Shown one piece after another: positions 33,853 through 42,620 of a DNA stretch of 45,583 nucleotides. The number at the start of each line of letters is the position of its first letter. Position 1 is the stretch's first letter. Under the pieces are notes generated by a model. It searched no databases and had not been told where the DNA came from. It saw nothing but the letters and a program-made list of their open reading frames with translations. The translations under genes were made by a program, and so were the position numbers. This DNA is from CAWDPQ01 sp049642465 (GTDB lineage Bacteria > Acidobacteriota > Vicinamibacteria > Vicinamibacterales > 2-12-FULL-66-21): contig JBAROV010000145.1 in assembly GCA_049642465.1 (NCBI GenBank), positions 1-45,583 of the forward strand, given 5' to 3'.

Positions 33853-36319
33853 ATGGAACGACTACTGCAGGATGCCCGCTTCGCGATTCGGTTGCTCTGG
33901 AAGGATCGCGGATTTGCCATCACCACGCTCCTGACCCTCGCGGTGTGCATTGCCGCGAACGCCGCGATTTTCGCCGTGGTGAACGCGGTGTTGCTCAGGC
34001 CACTGCCGGTTCCAGACCCAGAGCGCCTGGTGCTCATGCACAACAGTTACCCGAACGCGGGCGTGGCGCGGGCGTCGAACGGCGTTCCGGACTACTACGA
34101 CCGGCTGCGCGAGACCGATGTCTTCGAGGAGCAGGCGCTCTACAACACTCGCGGCGTAACGATTGGAGCAGACAGCGGGCCGCAGCGCGTGACTGGGATG
34201 CTCGCGCGTCCATCGCTCCTGAGGATTCTTCGGGCACGGACGATTCGGGGTCGCATCTTTCACGAACACGAAGGGGAGTCCGGCCAGGAGCGCAAAGTGA
34301 TCCTGACTGACCCGCTTTGGCAGCAGCTGTACGGCGGCCGCGACGTCGTTGGGCGCGACCTTCGCATCAACGGTGTGCCGCACGAAATCGTCGGCGTCCT
34401 CGCGCCCGAGTTTCGCTTCTCATCGCCGGACGTCAAGCTCTGGATGCCGCTCTCCTTCACCCCGGAGGAGAAGTCGGACGACAGGCGGCACAGCAACAAC
34501 TGGTCGATGATTGGACGGTTGAAGCCCGGTGCGACGATCGCTCAGGCGCAGCAGCAGATCAATGCGCTCAACGCTCGGAACATGGAACGATTCCCGCATT
34601 TCCGCGAGGTCCTCACCAATGCCGGCTTTCACACGGTCGTCAAATCGTACCGGGACGATCTGGTGGAAGGTGTGCGAAGCACGCTGTACCTGCTTTGGGC
34701 GGGGGCGCTGTTCGTCCTGCTGATTGGATCGGTGAACATCACGAACCTGGTGATGGTCCGGTCGAGCGGAAGGGCGCGCGAACTTGCGACGCGCCACGCG
34801 CTCGGGGCCGGCCTCGGCCGTCTCACACACCAGCTCCTGACCGAAACCGTGCTCCTCGCCGGGTGCGGCGCGGGACTCGGCCTGCTGCTTGGTTCTGCCG
34901 GTCTCAAAGGTGCTCACCACGCTCGGAGTCGAGCGCAGTCCCAGCGGCATTGAGATTCGAATGGATGTGACTGCCGTCGCCTTCACCTTGGCACTCGCAA
35001 CGATCGTGGGCATCCTTGTCGCGTTGGTGCCGGTCTTCACGATGCGGCGGATGAATCTCAGTCAGGCTTTTCGAGAAGAGAGCCGTAGCGGAACGAGCGG
35101 CCGCAGCACGCGCCTCGTACGCCGTCTCCTGGTGGCCAGTCAGGTTGCCTTCGCGTTCATGCTGCTCGTCGGCGCCGGCCTGCTCTTCGCGAGCTTCAGG
35201 CGTGTAGTGGCGGTCGAACCAGGATTTGTGACCGAAGACATCCTGACCGCCCGCGTCTCTCCGCCCCGAACCCGCTACGCCGGAGACGCGGAATTGCGGA
35301 CGTTCACGTCGCGGCTGCTCGAACGACTGCGGGCGCTGCCGGGCGTGAGCGGTGCGGCGCTCGCGGAGAACGCGCCGTTTGAGGAGGACTACAACGACAG
35401 CGTCATCCTGGCCGAGGGCTATCAGATGGCCCCGGGAGAATCCCTCATTTCACCGTACATGCTGCAGGTGACGCCCGGATATTTTGAGACCCTCGGTGTG
35501 CCGATTAAAGACGGTCGAACATTCACTGATGCAGACACGGAGTCCGCGCCGCCGGTCATCATCGTTGACGAAAAACTGGCGCGGCGATTCTGGGGCCGCA
35601 ACTCTCCGATCGGTCGCCGCATGTATCTTCCAGAAAGCGCTGAAAACTTGACCACGCCAGGACCAAACACTCGATGGTTCACGGTCATTGGCGTCGTTGG
35701 TGAAGTGCGGCTGACGGGGCTCGTCTCCACCAACGACCGCCCGGGTGCGTATTACTTTCCAGCGGCCCAACAACCATTTCGATCGATCACCCTGGTGGTG
35801 CGATCGGCAACGAGCCCGCAGGCGCTCACGCCCCTCATCAGGCGGGAGCTCGGGGCGATCGATCCTGAGTTACCACTCTACGCGGTGCGGACGATGGATG
35901 AGCGGATCGATCAGACGTTGCTGGATCGGCGAACGCCGATGGTGCTGGCGCTTGTCTTCGCCGGAGTGGCGCTGTTCCTTGCTGGCATTGGGCTGTACGG
36001 CGTGCTCGCCTATCAGGTGGCGCAACGTCAGAAGGAAATCGGCATTCGCATGGCGCTTGGCAGCAGTGCTCCGAAGATCTTCGGCATGATCGTGCGTGAA
36101 GGGTTGATATTGCTCTTCGCTGGTTTTGCCGTGGGGCTCGCCGGTGCGGTCGGCATTCGCCGGATCATGGAGAGCCAACTCTACGGGGTCGGCGGGCTGG
36201 ACCCCGCGGTGATCTCAGCCGTCGCCGTCCTTCTAGGTGCCGTCGCAATGCTGGCCTGCCTGGTCCCGGCCCGACGAGCTGCCAGAATCGATCCCCTGGT
36301 CGCTCTTAATCAACAATAG
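33853..36319 (+). pseudogene. ADOP-type ABC permease, split by one frameshift
   Basis: This is a second orphan permease of the same family as the one at 16-2466. Frame 1 (33853-34953) has MERLLQDARFAIRLLWKDRG, the first MacB core and the first FtsX helices (LLWAGALFVLLIGSVNITNL, RELATRHALGAGLGRL). It loses frame at the AAA run 34906-34908. The other frame takes over with KVLTTLGVERSP and carries the rest: VRRLLVASQVAFAFMLLVGA, the second core (DAELRTFTSRLLERLRALPG) and the last FtsX domain (QKEIGIRMALGSS, ending ARRAARIDPLVAL). Removing one A restores about 821 residues, the normal length. The remainder looks under selection, so the break is recent or a sequence error. The HAD gene follows 3 bases later. 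Confidence 0.9.
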
Positions 36320-36322
36320 GGC

Positions 36323-37018
36323 ATGGCACTTCGCACAGTATTTCTCGACGCCGGGGGTGTGCTGCTCTTTCCCAATTGGACCAAGGTGAGCGAGTCACTC
36401 TCACAGCAGGGCGTCGTCGTGTCTGCTGCCACGCTCGCCCAAGCCGAACCAATCGCGAAGAAACAGATCGACGACCGGAGCACCATAGCCGCGACCAACG
36501 ATGCCAGGCGCGGCTGGATGTACTTCAACCTGGTGCTCACGGCCGCCGGTGTGGCGCTGTCCGATGCGACTGACGCCGCGCTTACGGAACTGCACGAATA
36601 CCATCGCGACCGGAATCTCTGGGAGTACGTCCCCGATGGCGTCATCCCCGCACTCGAAGCCCTGAACCGGCTGGGATTGCGGATGACGGTCGTCTCGAAT
36701 GCCAACGGCACCCTCTGCGACCACATGGATCGCCTTGGCCTCAGCCGCTACGTGCACTGCATCCTTGATTCATGCGACCTCGGTGTGGAGAAACCGGATC
36801 CGCGGCTCTTCGAGATCGCATTGGAGCGGAGCAGTGCCGACGCGGCAACTACGATCCATGTCGGAGACTTGTATCAGGTGGATGTCGTCGGCGCTCGCGC
36901 AGCGGGCATTCGCGGAGTGCTGCTCGATGAGAATGGTCTCTACGACGGTGTGGATTGCCCGCGAGTGCAATCGCTGGCGGAGCTCGTCGCACGAATCGAA
37001 CAGGGGGAGTTCGGCTAG
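36323..37018 (+). CDS. HAD-superfamily hydrolase (subfamily IA)
   Basis: This 231-residue cytoplasmic phosphatase-type enzyme has motif I VFLDAGGVLLFP (nucleophile D8), common in the YihX/'GGVL' branch, where the second Asp is replaced by Gly. The helical cap is about 20-110. Motif II is TVVSNANGT, the Lys motif is GVEKPDPRLFEIAL, and motif IV HVGDLYQVDVVGARAAG has the metal Asp. The missing second Asp of DxD suggests a weak or altered phosphatase, or an epoxide-hydrolase or dehalogenase-like role. The gene begins 3 bases after the ADOP stop. Its 3' end overlaps the convergent glnS stop by four bases. Confidence 0.9.
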   Translation: MALRTVFLDAGGVLLFPNWTKVSESLSQQGVVVSAATLAQAEPIAKKQIDDRSTIAATNDARRGWMYFNLVLTAAGVALSDATDAALTELHEYHRDRNLWEYVPDGVIPALEALNRLGLRMTVVSNANGTLCDHMDRLGLSRYVHCILDSCDLGVEKPDPRLFEIALERSSADAATTIHVGDLYQVDVVGARAAGIRGVLLDENGLYDGVDCPRVQSLAELVARIEQGEFG

Positions 37019-38715
37019 CCCCGCTGCTGAATCTTCGCCCAGACGTCCTTCAGCGCGACCGTTCGATTGAACACCAGCGCGCCTGGCTGGGAATCAGGAT
37101 CCACACAGAAGTACCCGAGCCGCTCGAACTGAAAACGCTCGCCCGCCCGCGCGGTCGCGACTCCGGGCTCCAGCTTGCAGCCACGCAGCACCTCGAGCGA
37201 ATGGCGATTCAGGTCGGAACGATAATCGCCCTCGGCACCGGGCATTTCAGTGGTGAACAACCGGTCGTAGAGGCGCACTTCGGCATCAAGCGCATGGGCT
37301 TCTGAAACCCAGTGCAACGTGGCCTTGACCTTGCGGCCATCCCGCGCGTCGCCGCCGCGGGTTGCCGGATCGTAGGAACATCGAAGTTCGACGATCTCTC
37401 CGCTCGGCGACTTCTCTACTCCAGTGCACGTGATGAAGTACGCTCCGCGCAGCCGCACCTCTCGGCCCGGCGAAAGCCGGAAGAACTTCTTCGGCGGAAC
37501 CTCGGCGAAATCCTCGTGCTCGATGTAGAGCACGCGCGAAAACGGCACCGAGCGTGTTCCCGCTGACGGATCCTCCGGATTGACCGCGACTTCGAAGGTC
37601 TCCGTCTGCCCTTCGGGATAGTTTTCGAGCACCACCCGCAACGGCTTGAGCACACCCATGACTCGAGGCGCACGCTTGTTCAAGTCCTCCCGCACCGCAT
37701 GCTCGAGCAGCGCCACGTCGACGACGTTCTCGCGCTTGGCCACGCCGATTCGGTCGCAGAACGTTCGAATGGCTTCCGGCGTGTAGCCACGCCGCCGCAT
37801 TCCCACGAGCGTAGGCATGCGCGGGTCGTCCCATCCGTTGACGTGACCCTCTACGACAAGTTCGAGCAGCTTTCGTTTGCTCATGACCGTGTAGGTCATA
37901 CTCAATCGCGCGAACTCGATCTGTCTCGGCGTCGCCGGCACGGGCAGGTTCTCAATCAGCCAATCGTAAAGCGGACGGTGGTCCTCGAATTCCAGGGTGC
38001 AGAGGGAGTGCGTGATGTGCTCGAGCGCATCGGATGGCGGATGCGCGAAGTCGTACATGGGGTAAATACACCACGTATCGCCCGTTCGATGGTGATGTGC
38101 CCGCCTGATTCGATACAAGACCGGATCGCGCATGTTGATATTCGGCGACGCCATATCGATCCTGGCGCGCAGCACGTGCGCACCGTCGGGAAATTCGCCG
38201 TCTCGCATGCGACGGAACAAATCGAGGTTTTCCTCAACCGATCGATTGCGGTAGGGGCTCTCACGCCCGGGTTGCGTCAACGTGCCGCGAAACTCCCGAA
38301 TCTGGTCGGCGCTCAGGCTGTCCACGTAGGCCCGTGCCTCGCGGATCAAGTGGACGGCGTACTCGTAGAGCGTCGGAAAGTAGTCGGAGGCAAACCGGGG
38401 CGCGCCGCTCCAGCTGAAACCCAGCCAGCGGACGTCCTCTTCGATCGATTCGACGTACTCAACGTCTTCTTTTGTGGGGTTCGTGTCGTCGAAGCGAAGA
38501 TTGCAGGTGCCGCCAAACTCGGCTGCGACGCCAAAGTTCAGGCAGATCGATTTTGCGTGGCCGATGTGCAGGTAGCCGTTCGGTTCGGGTGGAAATCGTG
38601 TGGCGACGCGGCCGCCATTCTTCCCCGCCTGCGTATCTTCCGCGACAATCGTGCGGATGAAGTCGGTCGCGGGCGCGTCTTCGCTGAACGGGCGTACAGG
38701 TCCGGGAGTCGTCAT
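37015..38715 (-). CDS. glnS: Glutaminyl-tRNA synthetase
   Basis: This class I synthetase of 566 residues charges tRNA-Gln. It has the Rossmann signature FPPEPNGYLHIGHAKS (HIGH at about 51-54), the family phrases FDDTNPTKEDVEYVESI, YPMYDFAHPPSDALEHITHS and CTLEFEDHRPLYDWLI, and a KMSKS-type loop with the sequence VMSKRKLLELV. The C-terminal beta-barrel anticodon domain includes EHEDFAEVPPKKFFRL and ALHWVSEAHALDAEVRLYDR. The size is normal for bacterial GlnRS. Its presence suggests direct glutaminylation rather than only the GatCAB route. The promoter must lie in the repeat-filled gap 38716-38903. Confidence 0.97.
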   Translation of the reverse strand: MTTPGPVRPFSEDAPATDFIRTIVAEDTQAGKNGGRVATRFPPEPNGYLHIGHAKSICLNFGVAAEFGGTCNLRFDDTNPTKEDVEYVESIEEDVRWLGFSWSGAPRFASDYFPTLYEYAVHLIREARAYVDSLSADQIREFRGTLTQPGRESPYRNRSVEENLDLFRRMRDGEFPDGAHVLRARIDMASPNINMRDPVLYRIRRAHHHRTGDTWCIYPMYDFAHPPSDALEHITHSLCTLEFEDHRPLYDWLIENLPVPATPRQIEFARLSMTYTVMSKRKLLELVVEGHVNGWDDPRMPTLVGMRRRGYTPEAIRTFCDRIGVAKRENVVDVALLEHAVREDLNKRAPRVMGVLKPLRVVLENYPEGQTETFEVAVNPEDPSAGTRSVPFSRVLYIEHEDFAEVPPKKFFRLSPGREVRLRGAYFITCTGVEKSPSGEIVELRCSYDPATRGGDARDGRKVKATLHWVSEAHALDAEVRLYDRLFTTEMPGAEGDYRSDLNRHSLEVLRGCKLEPGVATARAGERFQFERLGYFCVDPDSQPGALVFNRTVALKDVWAKIQQRG

Positions 38716-38758
38716 GGGACGTAAACGACGATTATACCGGGCGGGATCGGGAGGACGG

Positions 38759-38903
38759 GATTCGGGGCTCGGGATCCGGGGCTCGGGATCCGGCGCCTCG
38801 GGATCCCGCGCCTCGAGTCCCGAGCCCCAGTCCCGAGCCCCAAGCCACGAGTCCCGAGCCCCGAGCCCCGAGCCCCGAGTCCCCGAGTCCCCGAGCCCCG
38901 AGT
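38759..38903. repeat. GGGGCTCGGGATCC / CCCGAGCCCC hairpin tract
   Basis: G-rich units (GGGGCTCGGGATCC, about two copies) turn over into many C-rich units (TCCCGAGCCCC, CCGAGCCCCGAG, CCGAGTCC). The arms GGGGCTCGGGA and TCCCGAGCCCC are perfect 11-bp complements, so the whole can fold into a long hairpin. It fills the gap between the barrel gene stop (38904) and the glnS start and uses the same unit as 33762-33800. Confidence 0.9.
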
Positions 38904-39503
38904 TTAGAATCGCACGCCCGCACCGACCCGGAACTGATTGACCGAGATATCTCCGCCGCTCAGGATGCTCTGCAACGAATCGGAGCTCAGGATCTTCTTG
39001 TAGCGGTACCCGAGATCGAGGAACACAGGCCCGCCCTGGATCACCACGCCGCCGCCGGCGCCGAGCAGCGGCTCGGTGCGTGCGAGGAAGCGAAGCGCCG
39101 TGTTTCCGATCGCATCAGCAGTGGACCCGGCGCCGGTGAATCCCGTGCGAAGGCGGGCAAATCCAACGGTCGTCTCCACGTACGGCCGGACGACGCCACC
39201 GGAGCTGATGAAGCGGAGGCCGCCTTCTCCGTACCATGCAGAGAGGCGGACATCGACCGGCGTAAAGTCGATGAGGGTACCGACGAGCGACGGCATGAGA
39301 TCCGTCATGCGTCCGCCTTCGCCGATCACCTGCAGGTTATCGGACAGCGGAATGGCCACGTTTCCGCCAAACGTCGAACTGTTCGTCACGTCGCCAAACG
39401 TCAATCCACCAAACCCCTGCACCTGACTGTGCTGCGCAGCAGCCGTCGCCGGCACTGCGAGCGCGGCCGAGAGCACACCGGCGGCAATTGTGAGCGCACG
39501 CAT
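38904..39503 (-). CDS. Outer-membrane beta-barrel domain protein
   Basis: The protein has 199 residues. A signal peptide (MRALTIAAGVLSAALAVPATAAA) is followed by HSQVQGFGGLTFGD and a series of amphipathic strands: NVAIPLSDNLQVIGEGG, DVRLSAWYGEGGLRF, VVRPYVETTVGFARL, GGGVVIQGGPVFLDLGYRYK and VNQFRVGAGVRF. The final Phe is the usual barrel-assembly signal. It is likely an 8-strand barrel of the OmpW/OmpA-like superfamily in the outer membrane, with unknown cargo. The start ATG at 39503 is set by the signal peptide. It is divergent from the coiled-coil gene, with 244 bases between them in which no further gene was seen. Confidence 0.85.
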   Translation of the reverse strand: MRALTIAAGVLSAALAVPATAAAQHSQVQGFGGLTFGDVTNSSTFGGNVAIPLSDNLQVIGEGGRMTDLMPSLVGTLIDFTPVDVRLSAWYGEGGLRFISSGGVVRPYVETTVGFARLRTGFTGAGSTADAIGNTALRFLARTEPLLGAGGGVVIQGGPVFLDLGYRYKKILSSDSLQSILSGGDISVNQFRVGAGVRF

Positions 39504-39747
39504 TTCATTCACCTCACACGTCACCTGTGGCGCGCGCACGGCGCGCTGCCTGGCGACCTATCTTCTTGGCGTTGGCTCTGACCTTTCGAGCAACCGGGGT
39601 GCCAAAAAGAATCCTGTAGAATTCGGGAGGATTTGACGTGTTGGCGGTTTCCGCGGCAGTCGAACGACCTCGTAAGAGGACGGCTCAACAGCCTTGGCGA
39701 ACCGCCTATGATAGTGCGGCAAACTCGGAGAACTCGGGAGCAGGCAC

Positions 39748-40269
39748 ATGCGTCAAAAGACCGCGCTTTTTTTCGTCATTGCATTGCTGGTCGCTGGTGT
39801 GGCGGTGTCGCGGAGTCAGGCGCCGGATTCGGCTGGTATTCTGCCCGCGCTGCTGGTTGAAGTGCGGGGCCTTCGCGCCGCGATGGAGCAGATGGCCTCC
39901 GCCGGCCCGCGAGTGCAGCTCGCGCTTGGCCGTTTGCAGTTGCAGGAACAGCGCCTGAGCATGCTCCTGATGAAACACGACGCCGCTCGCTCCAGCCTGG
40001 CCAGCATGCAGCAGCAACTCGCGCAGCAGCAGGGACGATTGGCGGACATCGAAGCCAACGACAAGGAGATTCCGGATCCGAACGAACGGCGTCAAGTCGA
40101 ACAAATGATTATCGTGATGAAGCGCGAGATCGCGACCACTGCGTCCGAGATTCAAAGGCTGACAGCCGAGGAGTCCTCCATATCAGCCGATGTCGCGTCA
40201 GAACAGGCGCGCTGGAACGACTTCAACCAGCGGCTCGAAGAACTCGAGCGCGCACTCGGACGGCGCTGA
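39748..40269 (+). CDS. Periplasmic coiled-coil protein of unknown function
   Basis: This 173-residue protein starts with a signal or signal-anchor (MRQKTALFFVIALLVAGVAV). Nearly all of the rest is predicted helix rich in Gln, Glu, Arg and Leu, with heptad-like spacing: GLRAAMEQMASAGPRVQLAL, ARSSLASMQQQLAQQQGRLA, QMIIVMKREIATTASEIQRL and NDFNQRLEELERALGRR. It has no catalytic motif. Such proteins may be envelope tethers or adaptor hairpins. GGGAG lies about 10 bases before the ATG. The PQQ-type gene follows 78 bases later on the same strand, but whether the two are functionally linked is unknown. Confidence 0.75.
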   Translation: MRQKTALFFVIALLVAGVAVSRSQAPDSAGILPALLVEVRGLRAAMEQMASAGPRVQLALGRLQLQEQRLSMLLMKHDAARSSLASMQQQLAQQQGRLADIEANDKEIPDPNERRQVEQMIIVMKREIATTASEIQRLTAEESSISADVASEQARWNDFNQRLEELERALGRR

Positions 40270-40347
40270 CCGTCCGCTGGAAGGGGAAGCTACGGCAAAA
40301 TAGTGTGGGGCTCCCGGCCTGAGCCGGAAGATTCAGGGGATTGGCGC

Positions 40348-41712
40348 ATGGATTCGACAAAGGTGTTGAAAATCGCCCTCGTTGGCGCGGTGGCTCTTCT
40401 TCACGTCACGATGTCTGGCGCGTTGAACGCGCGGCCGGGGATTGACTGGCCGCAGTTTCGTGGCATCCGTGCCAGCGGCATCGATGACAAACATCCGGCG
40501 CCGCAGACGTGGAGCGTCGAGAAAAAACAAGGCGTCGTCTGGAAGACACCAATCCCCGGACTCGGCCATGCCAGCCCTGTCGTGTGGGGGAACTCCGTGT
40601 TCGTCGCCACTTCTATCAGCGGCAAGAAGGATTCCGGCGTTCGTGTCGGCTACTACGGCGACATCAAGCCAGTCACGGATGACACTCCGCACGAGTGGCG
40701 TGTCTATTGCCTCGATAAGCAGACGGGCGCTGTTCGATGGCAGCAGACCGCCACGACCGGCGTGCCGAAGATCAAACGCCATGAAAAGGCCACGCATGCG
40801 AATTCGACGCTGGCGACCGATGGCGAACGGATCATTGCCTTCTTTGGATCCGAAGGACTGTATGCCTTCGACATGAAGGGCAAACAGCTTTGGAAGAAGG
40901 ACCTGGGAGTGCTCGACGCCGGGTTTTTCGCGGTGCCGGAAGCTCAGTGGGAGACCGGCAGCTCGCCGATCCTCCACGACAATGTGGCCGTCATTCAGGC
41001 CGACGTGCAGACAGGTTCTTTTCTCGCCGCATTCGATGCCAAAACCGGCCGCGAACTATGGCGTGTCAGCCGCGATGACGTGCCGACCTGGAGTACGCCG
41101 ACGGTCCACGAAGTCCACGGACGCACGCAACTCATCGTCAACGGCATGCGCCACATCGGGGCCTACGATTTCAAGACCGGTGAAGTCATCTGGAAACTGA
41201 AGGGCCTGGGAGATATCCCGATTCCGACACCTGTCGTCCATGACGGATTCGTGTACATCACGAACGCCCATGGCCCTGGCGCCCCCGTATTCGCCATTCG
41301 TGAAACGGCCAGTGGCGACATTTCCCTTGCTGAGGGGGCAACAACCAGCACTGGCGTTGTCTGGAGCTATGCTCGAGGCGGCGGGTACATGGCCACTCCG
41401 TTGGTGTACCGCGGCCTGCTGTACGTTCTCAACTACAACGGTGTGTTGATCGTCTACGACGCAAAGACCGGCGAACGGAAATTCCAGCAACGGCTCGCCG
41501 ACGGATCAACCGCGTTCACAGCCTCTCCGGTTGCGGCGGACGGGAAAGTCTACATGGCGAGCGAGGACGGTCGGATTTTCGTTCTCAAGGCAGGACCGGC
41601 TTACGAGTTGCTGTCCACCAACGACATGGCGGAAAGCACGCTGGCCACTCCGGCGCTTTCTGAAGGAATGATGCTCTGGCGCACGCAGGGGCATGTTGTT
41701 GCGATTAAGTAA
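40348..41712 (+). CDS. PQQ-like beta-propeller protein
   Basis: This exported protein of 454 residues begins with an N-terminal signal or anchor (VLKIALVGAVALLHVTMSGA) followed by DWPQFRGIRASGID, the usual opening of PQQ-like repeat proteins. Propeller blades repeat the Trp/Asp pattern: VYCLDKQTGAVRWQQTA, LYAFDMKGKQLWKKDL, LAAFDAKTGRELWRVS, IGAYDFKTGEVIWKL and LIVYDAKTGERKFQQ. No heme or dehydrogenase domain is seen, so it is a BamB/Pyrrolo-quinoline repeat-type scaffold rather than a full alcohol dehydrogenase. The last 46 bases are duplicated 147 bases downstream. Confidence 0.88.
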   Translation: MDSTKVLKIALVGAVALLHVTMSGALNARPGIDWPQFRGIRASGIDDKHPAPQTWSVEKKQGVVWKTPIPGLGHASPVVWGNSVFVATSISGKKDSGVRVGYYGDIKPVTDDTPHEWRVYCLDKQTGAVRWQQTATTGVPKIKRHEKATHANSTLATDGERIIAFFGSEGLYAFDMKGKQLWKKDLGVLDAGFFAVPEAQWETGSSPILHDNVAVIQADVQTGSFLAAFDAKTGRELWRVSRDDVPTWSTPTVHEVHGRTQLIVNGMRHIGAYDFKTGEVIWKLKGLGDIPIPTPVVHDGFVYITNAHGPGAPVFAIRETASGDISLAEGATTSTGVVWSYARGGGYMATPLVYRGLLYVLNYNGVLIVYDAKTGERKFQQRLADGSTAFTASPVAADGKVYMASEDGRIFVLKAGPAYELLSTNDMAESTLATPALSEGMMLWRTQGHVVAIK

Positions 41713-41813
41713 CCCGACGGACTGCATTCTGCAAGGAGCGCCTGCGGCCGCGGCGAGCGAGCGCAGCGAGTCGAGCCGCCGCGAGCGGGGGTGGGGCCCC
41801 GCGAGCCCTGATC
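41713..41813. repeat. GC-rich palindromic element between duplicated gene ends
   Basis: About 100 bases, strongly GC-rich in the middle: GCGAGCGAGCGCAGCGAG, then GAGCCGCCGCGAGCGGGGG and GGGGCCCCGCGAGCC. The repeated CGAGC/GCGAG words and the palindrome GGGGCCCC give a REP-like look. It is flanked by two copies of the PQQ-gene 3' end. Confidence 0.7.
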
Positions 41814-41859
41814 AATAATGCTCTGGCGCACGCAGGGGCATGTTGTCGCGATTAAGTGA
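41814..41859 (+). repeat. Second copy of the PQQ-gene 3' end (pseudo-tail)
   Basis: These 46 bases match 41667-41712 with three differences. One is upstream of the ATG codon, one is silent (GTT to GTC), and one changes the stop codon (TAA to TGA). The encoded tail MLWRTQGHVVAIK-stop is identical. It is followed by a CAACTCC-type tract at 41863-41888. There is no start of its own gene here. Confidence 0.93.
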
Positions 41860-41945
41860 GTGTCAACTCCCAACTCCAACTCCCAACGTGATGCCCGAAC
41901 ATCGCTGTACCGACGCTTTCACCGGGCTGTATCGATCGGTCTGAT

Positions 41946-42620
41946 CTAGGCCTTCGGCAGGATCCCGCGGCCGAAGGCGAAGAACACCAGCAGGATCACG
42001 ACCACCGCAACAATCACGGTCATCAGGCGCAGCCCTGAGTACAAACGCTGGACGGCGGCGTATTTCGATTTGTTGACCAGCGCCAGGCTGTGAATCTGCA
42101 CGGCCAACTCAGCGTTCAACTGACCGATGCGGACGTTGCGCCAGGCGGACCAATGGTCCTCCGCGTTCCTCAGAATGATGTCTTCGTAATACCGAAGGCC
42201 GGCCGGCTTCGCGTCCGGATCCAGTTCGGGATGCTCCAGTTTCGGCCGGTAGCGACGGGGCCGCAGAATCTCGATGGCCGAGAGGAAGAAGTACACCGCC
42301 ACTGACGCATAGATTGTCAGCAGCAGGCCCATCCACGTTCTGAAACCCGTGGGGATCGCCACCTGCACTTCCGGACGGGTCACCAGCAAGACGACAGAGG
42401 CGTTGAGCGCGCCCATCAGGATGGCGGCGAATCGAGCTTCGCGGTTGGCGATCCCGACGAGTTCGTACGCTTCGTCCATCGTGTCGTTCAGGGCGCGATA
42501 GCGCTCCCAGGAATCGAGCTGACGGTTCGCGTCCTCGAGACGCTTCTGCTGCCGCTTCAGTTCCTTCGATTCCGCCTTGTCGGGCCCGACAGGCGAGGCT
42601 ATGCCAGATTCAGTCAGCAT
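41946..42620 (-). CDS. Three-TM protein, loosely Pycsar-TM-effector-like
   Basis: This 224-residue membrane protein starts at ATG 42620, overlapping the metzincin stop by one base (TGATG). A charged coiled N-terminus (KAESKELKRQQKRLEDANRQ) comes first. A helix pair near 68-84 and 97-117 follows (ANREARFAAILMGALNASVV and TWMGLLLTIYASVAVYFFLS). A soluble middle with an acidic loop (HPELDPDAKPAGLRYYEDII) leads to a C-terminal QIHSLALVNKSKYAAVQRLY directly before the last TM. This order (helix pair, soluble loop, 'QI..L....KY..' then TM) resembles the DUF5706/Pycsar TM effector family, but no cyclase gene is nearby, so the match is tentative. It is the last gene of a tight minus-strand set. Confidence 0.65.
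   Translation of the reverse strand: MLTESGIASPVGPDKAESKELKRQQKRLEDANRQLDSWERYRALNDTMDEAYELVGIANREARFAAILMGALNASVVLLVTRPEVQVAIPTGFRTWMGLLLTIYASVAVYFFLSAIEILRPRRYRPKLEHPELDPDAKPAGLRYYEDIILRNAEDHWSAWRNVRIGQLNAELAVQIHSLALVNKSKYAAVQRLYSGLRLMTVIVAVVVILLVFFAFGRGILPKA

Noticed and set aside
38759..38903. CRISPR array
   Set aside because: The units are 10-14 bases, degenerate and without unique spacers, and no cas gene is present.
41946..42620. A complete Pycsar or CBASS defence operon
   Set aside because: Only the TM protein has a loose similarity; no nucleotide cyclase or CD-NTase motif occurs anywhere in the window.
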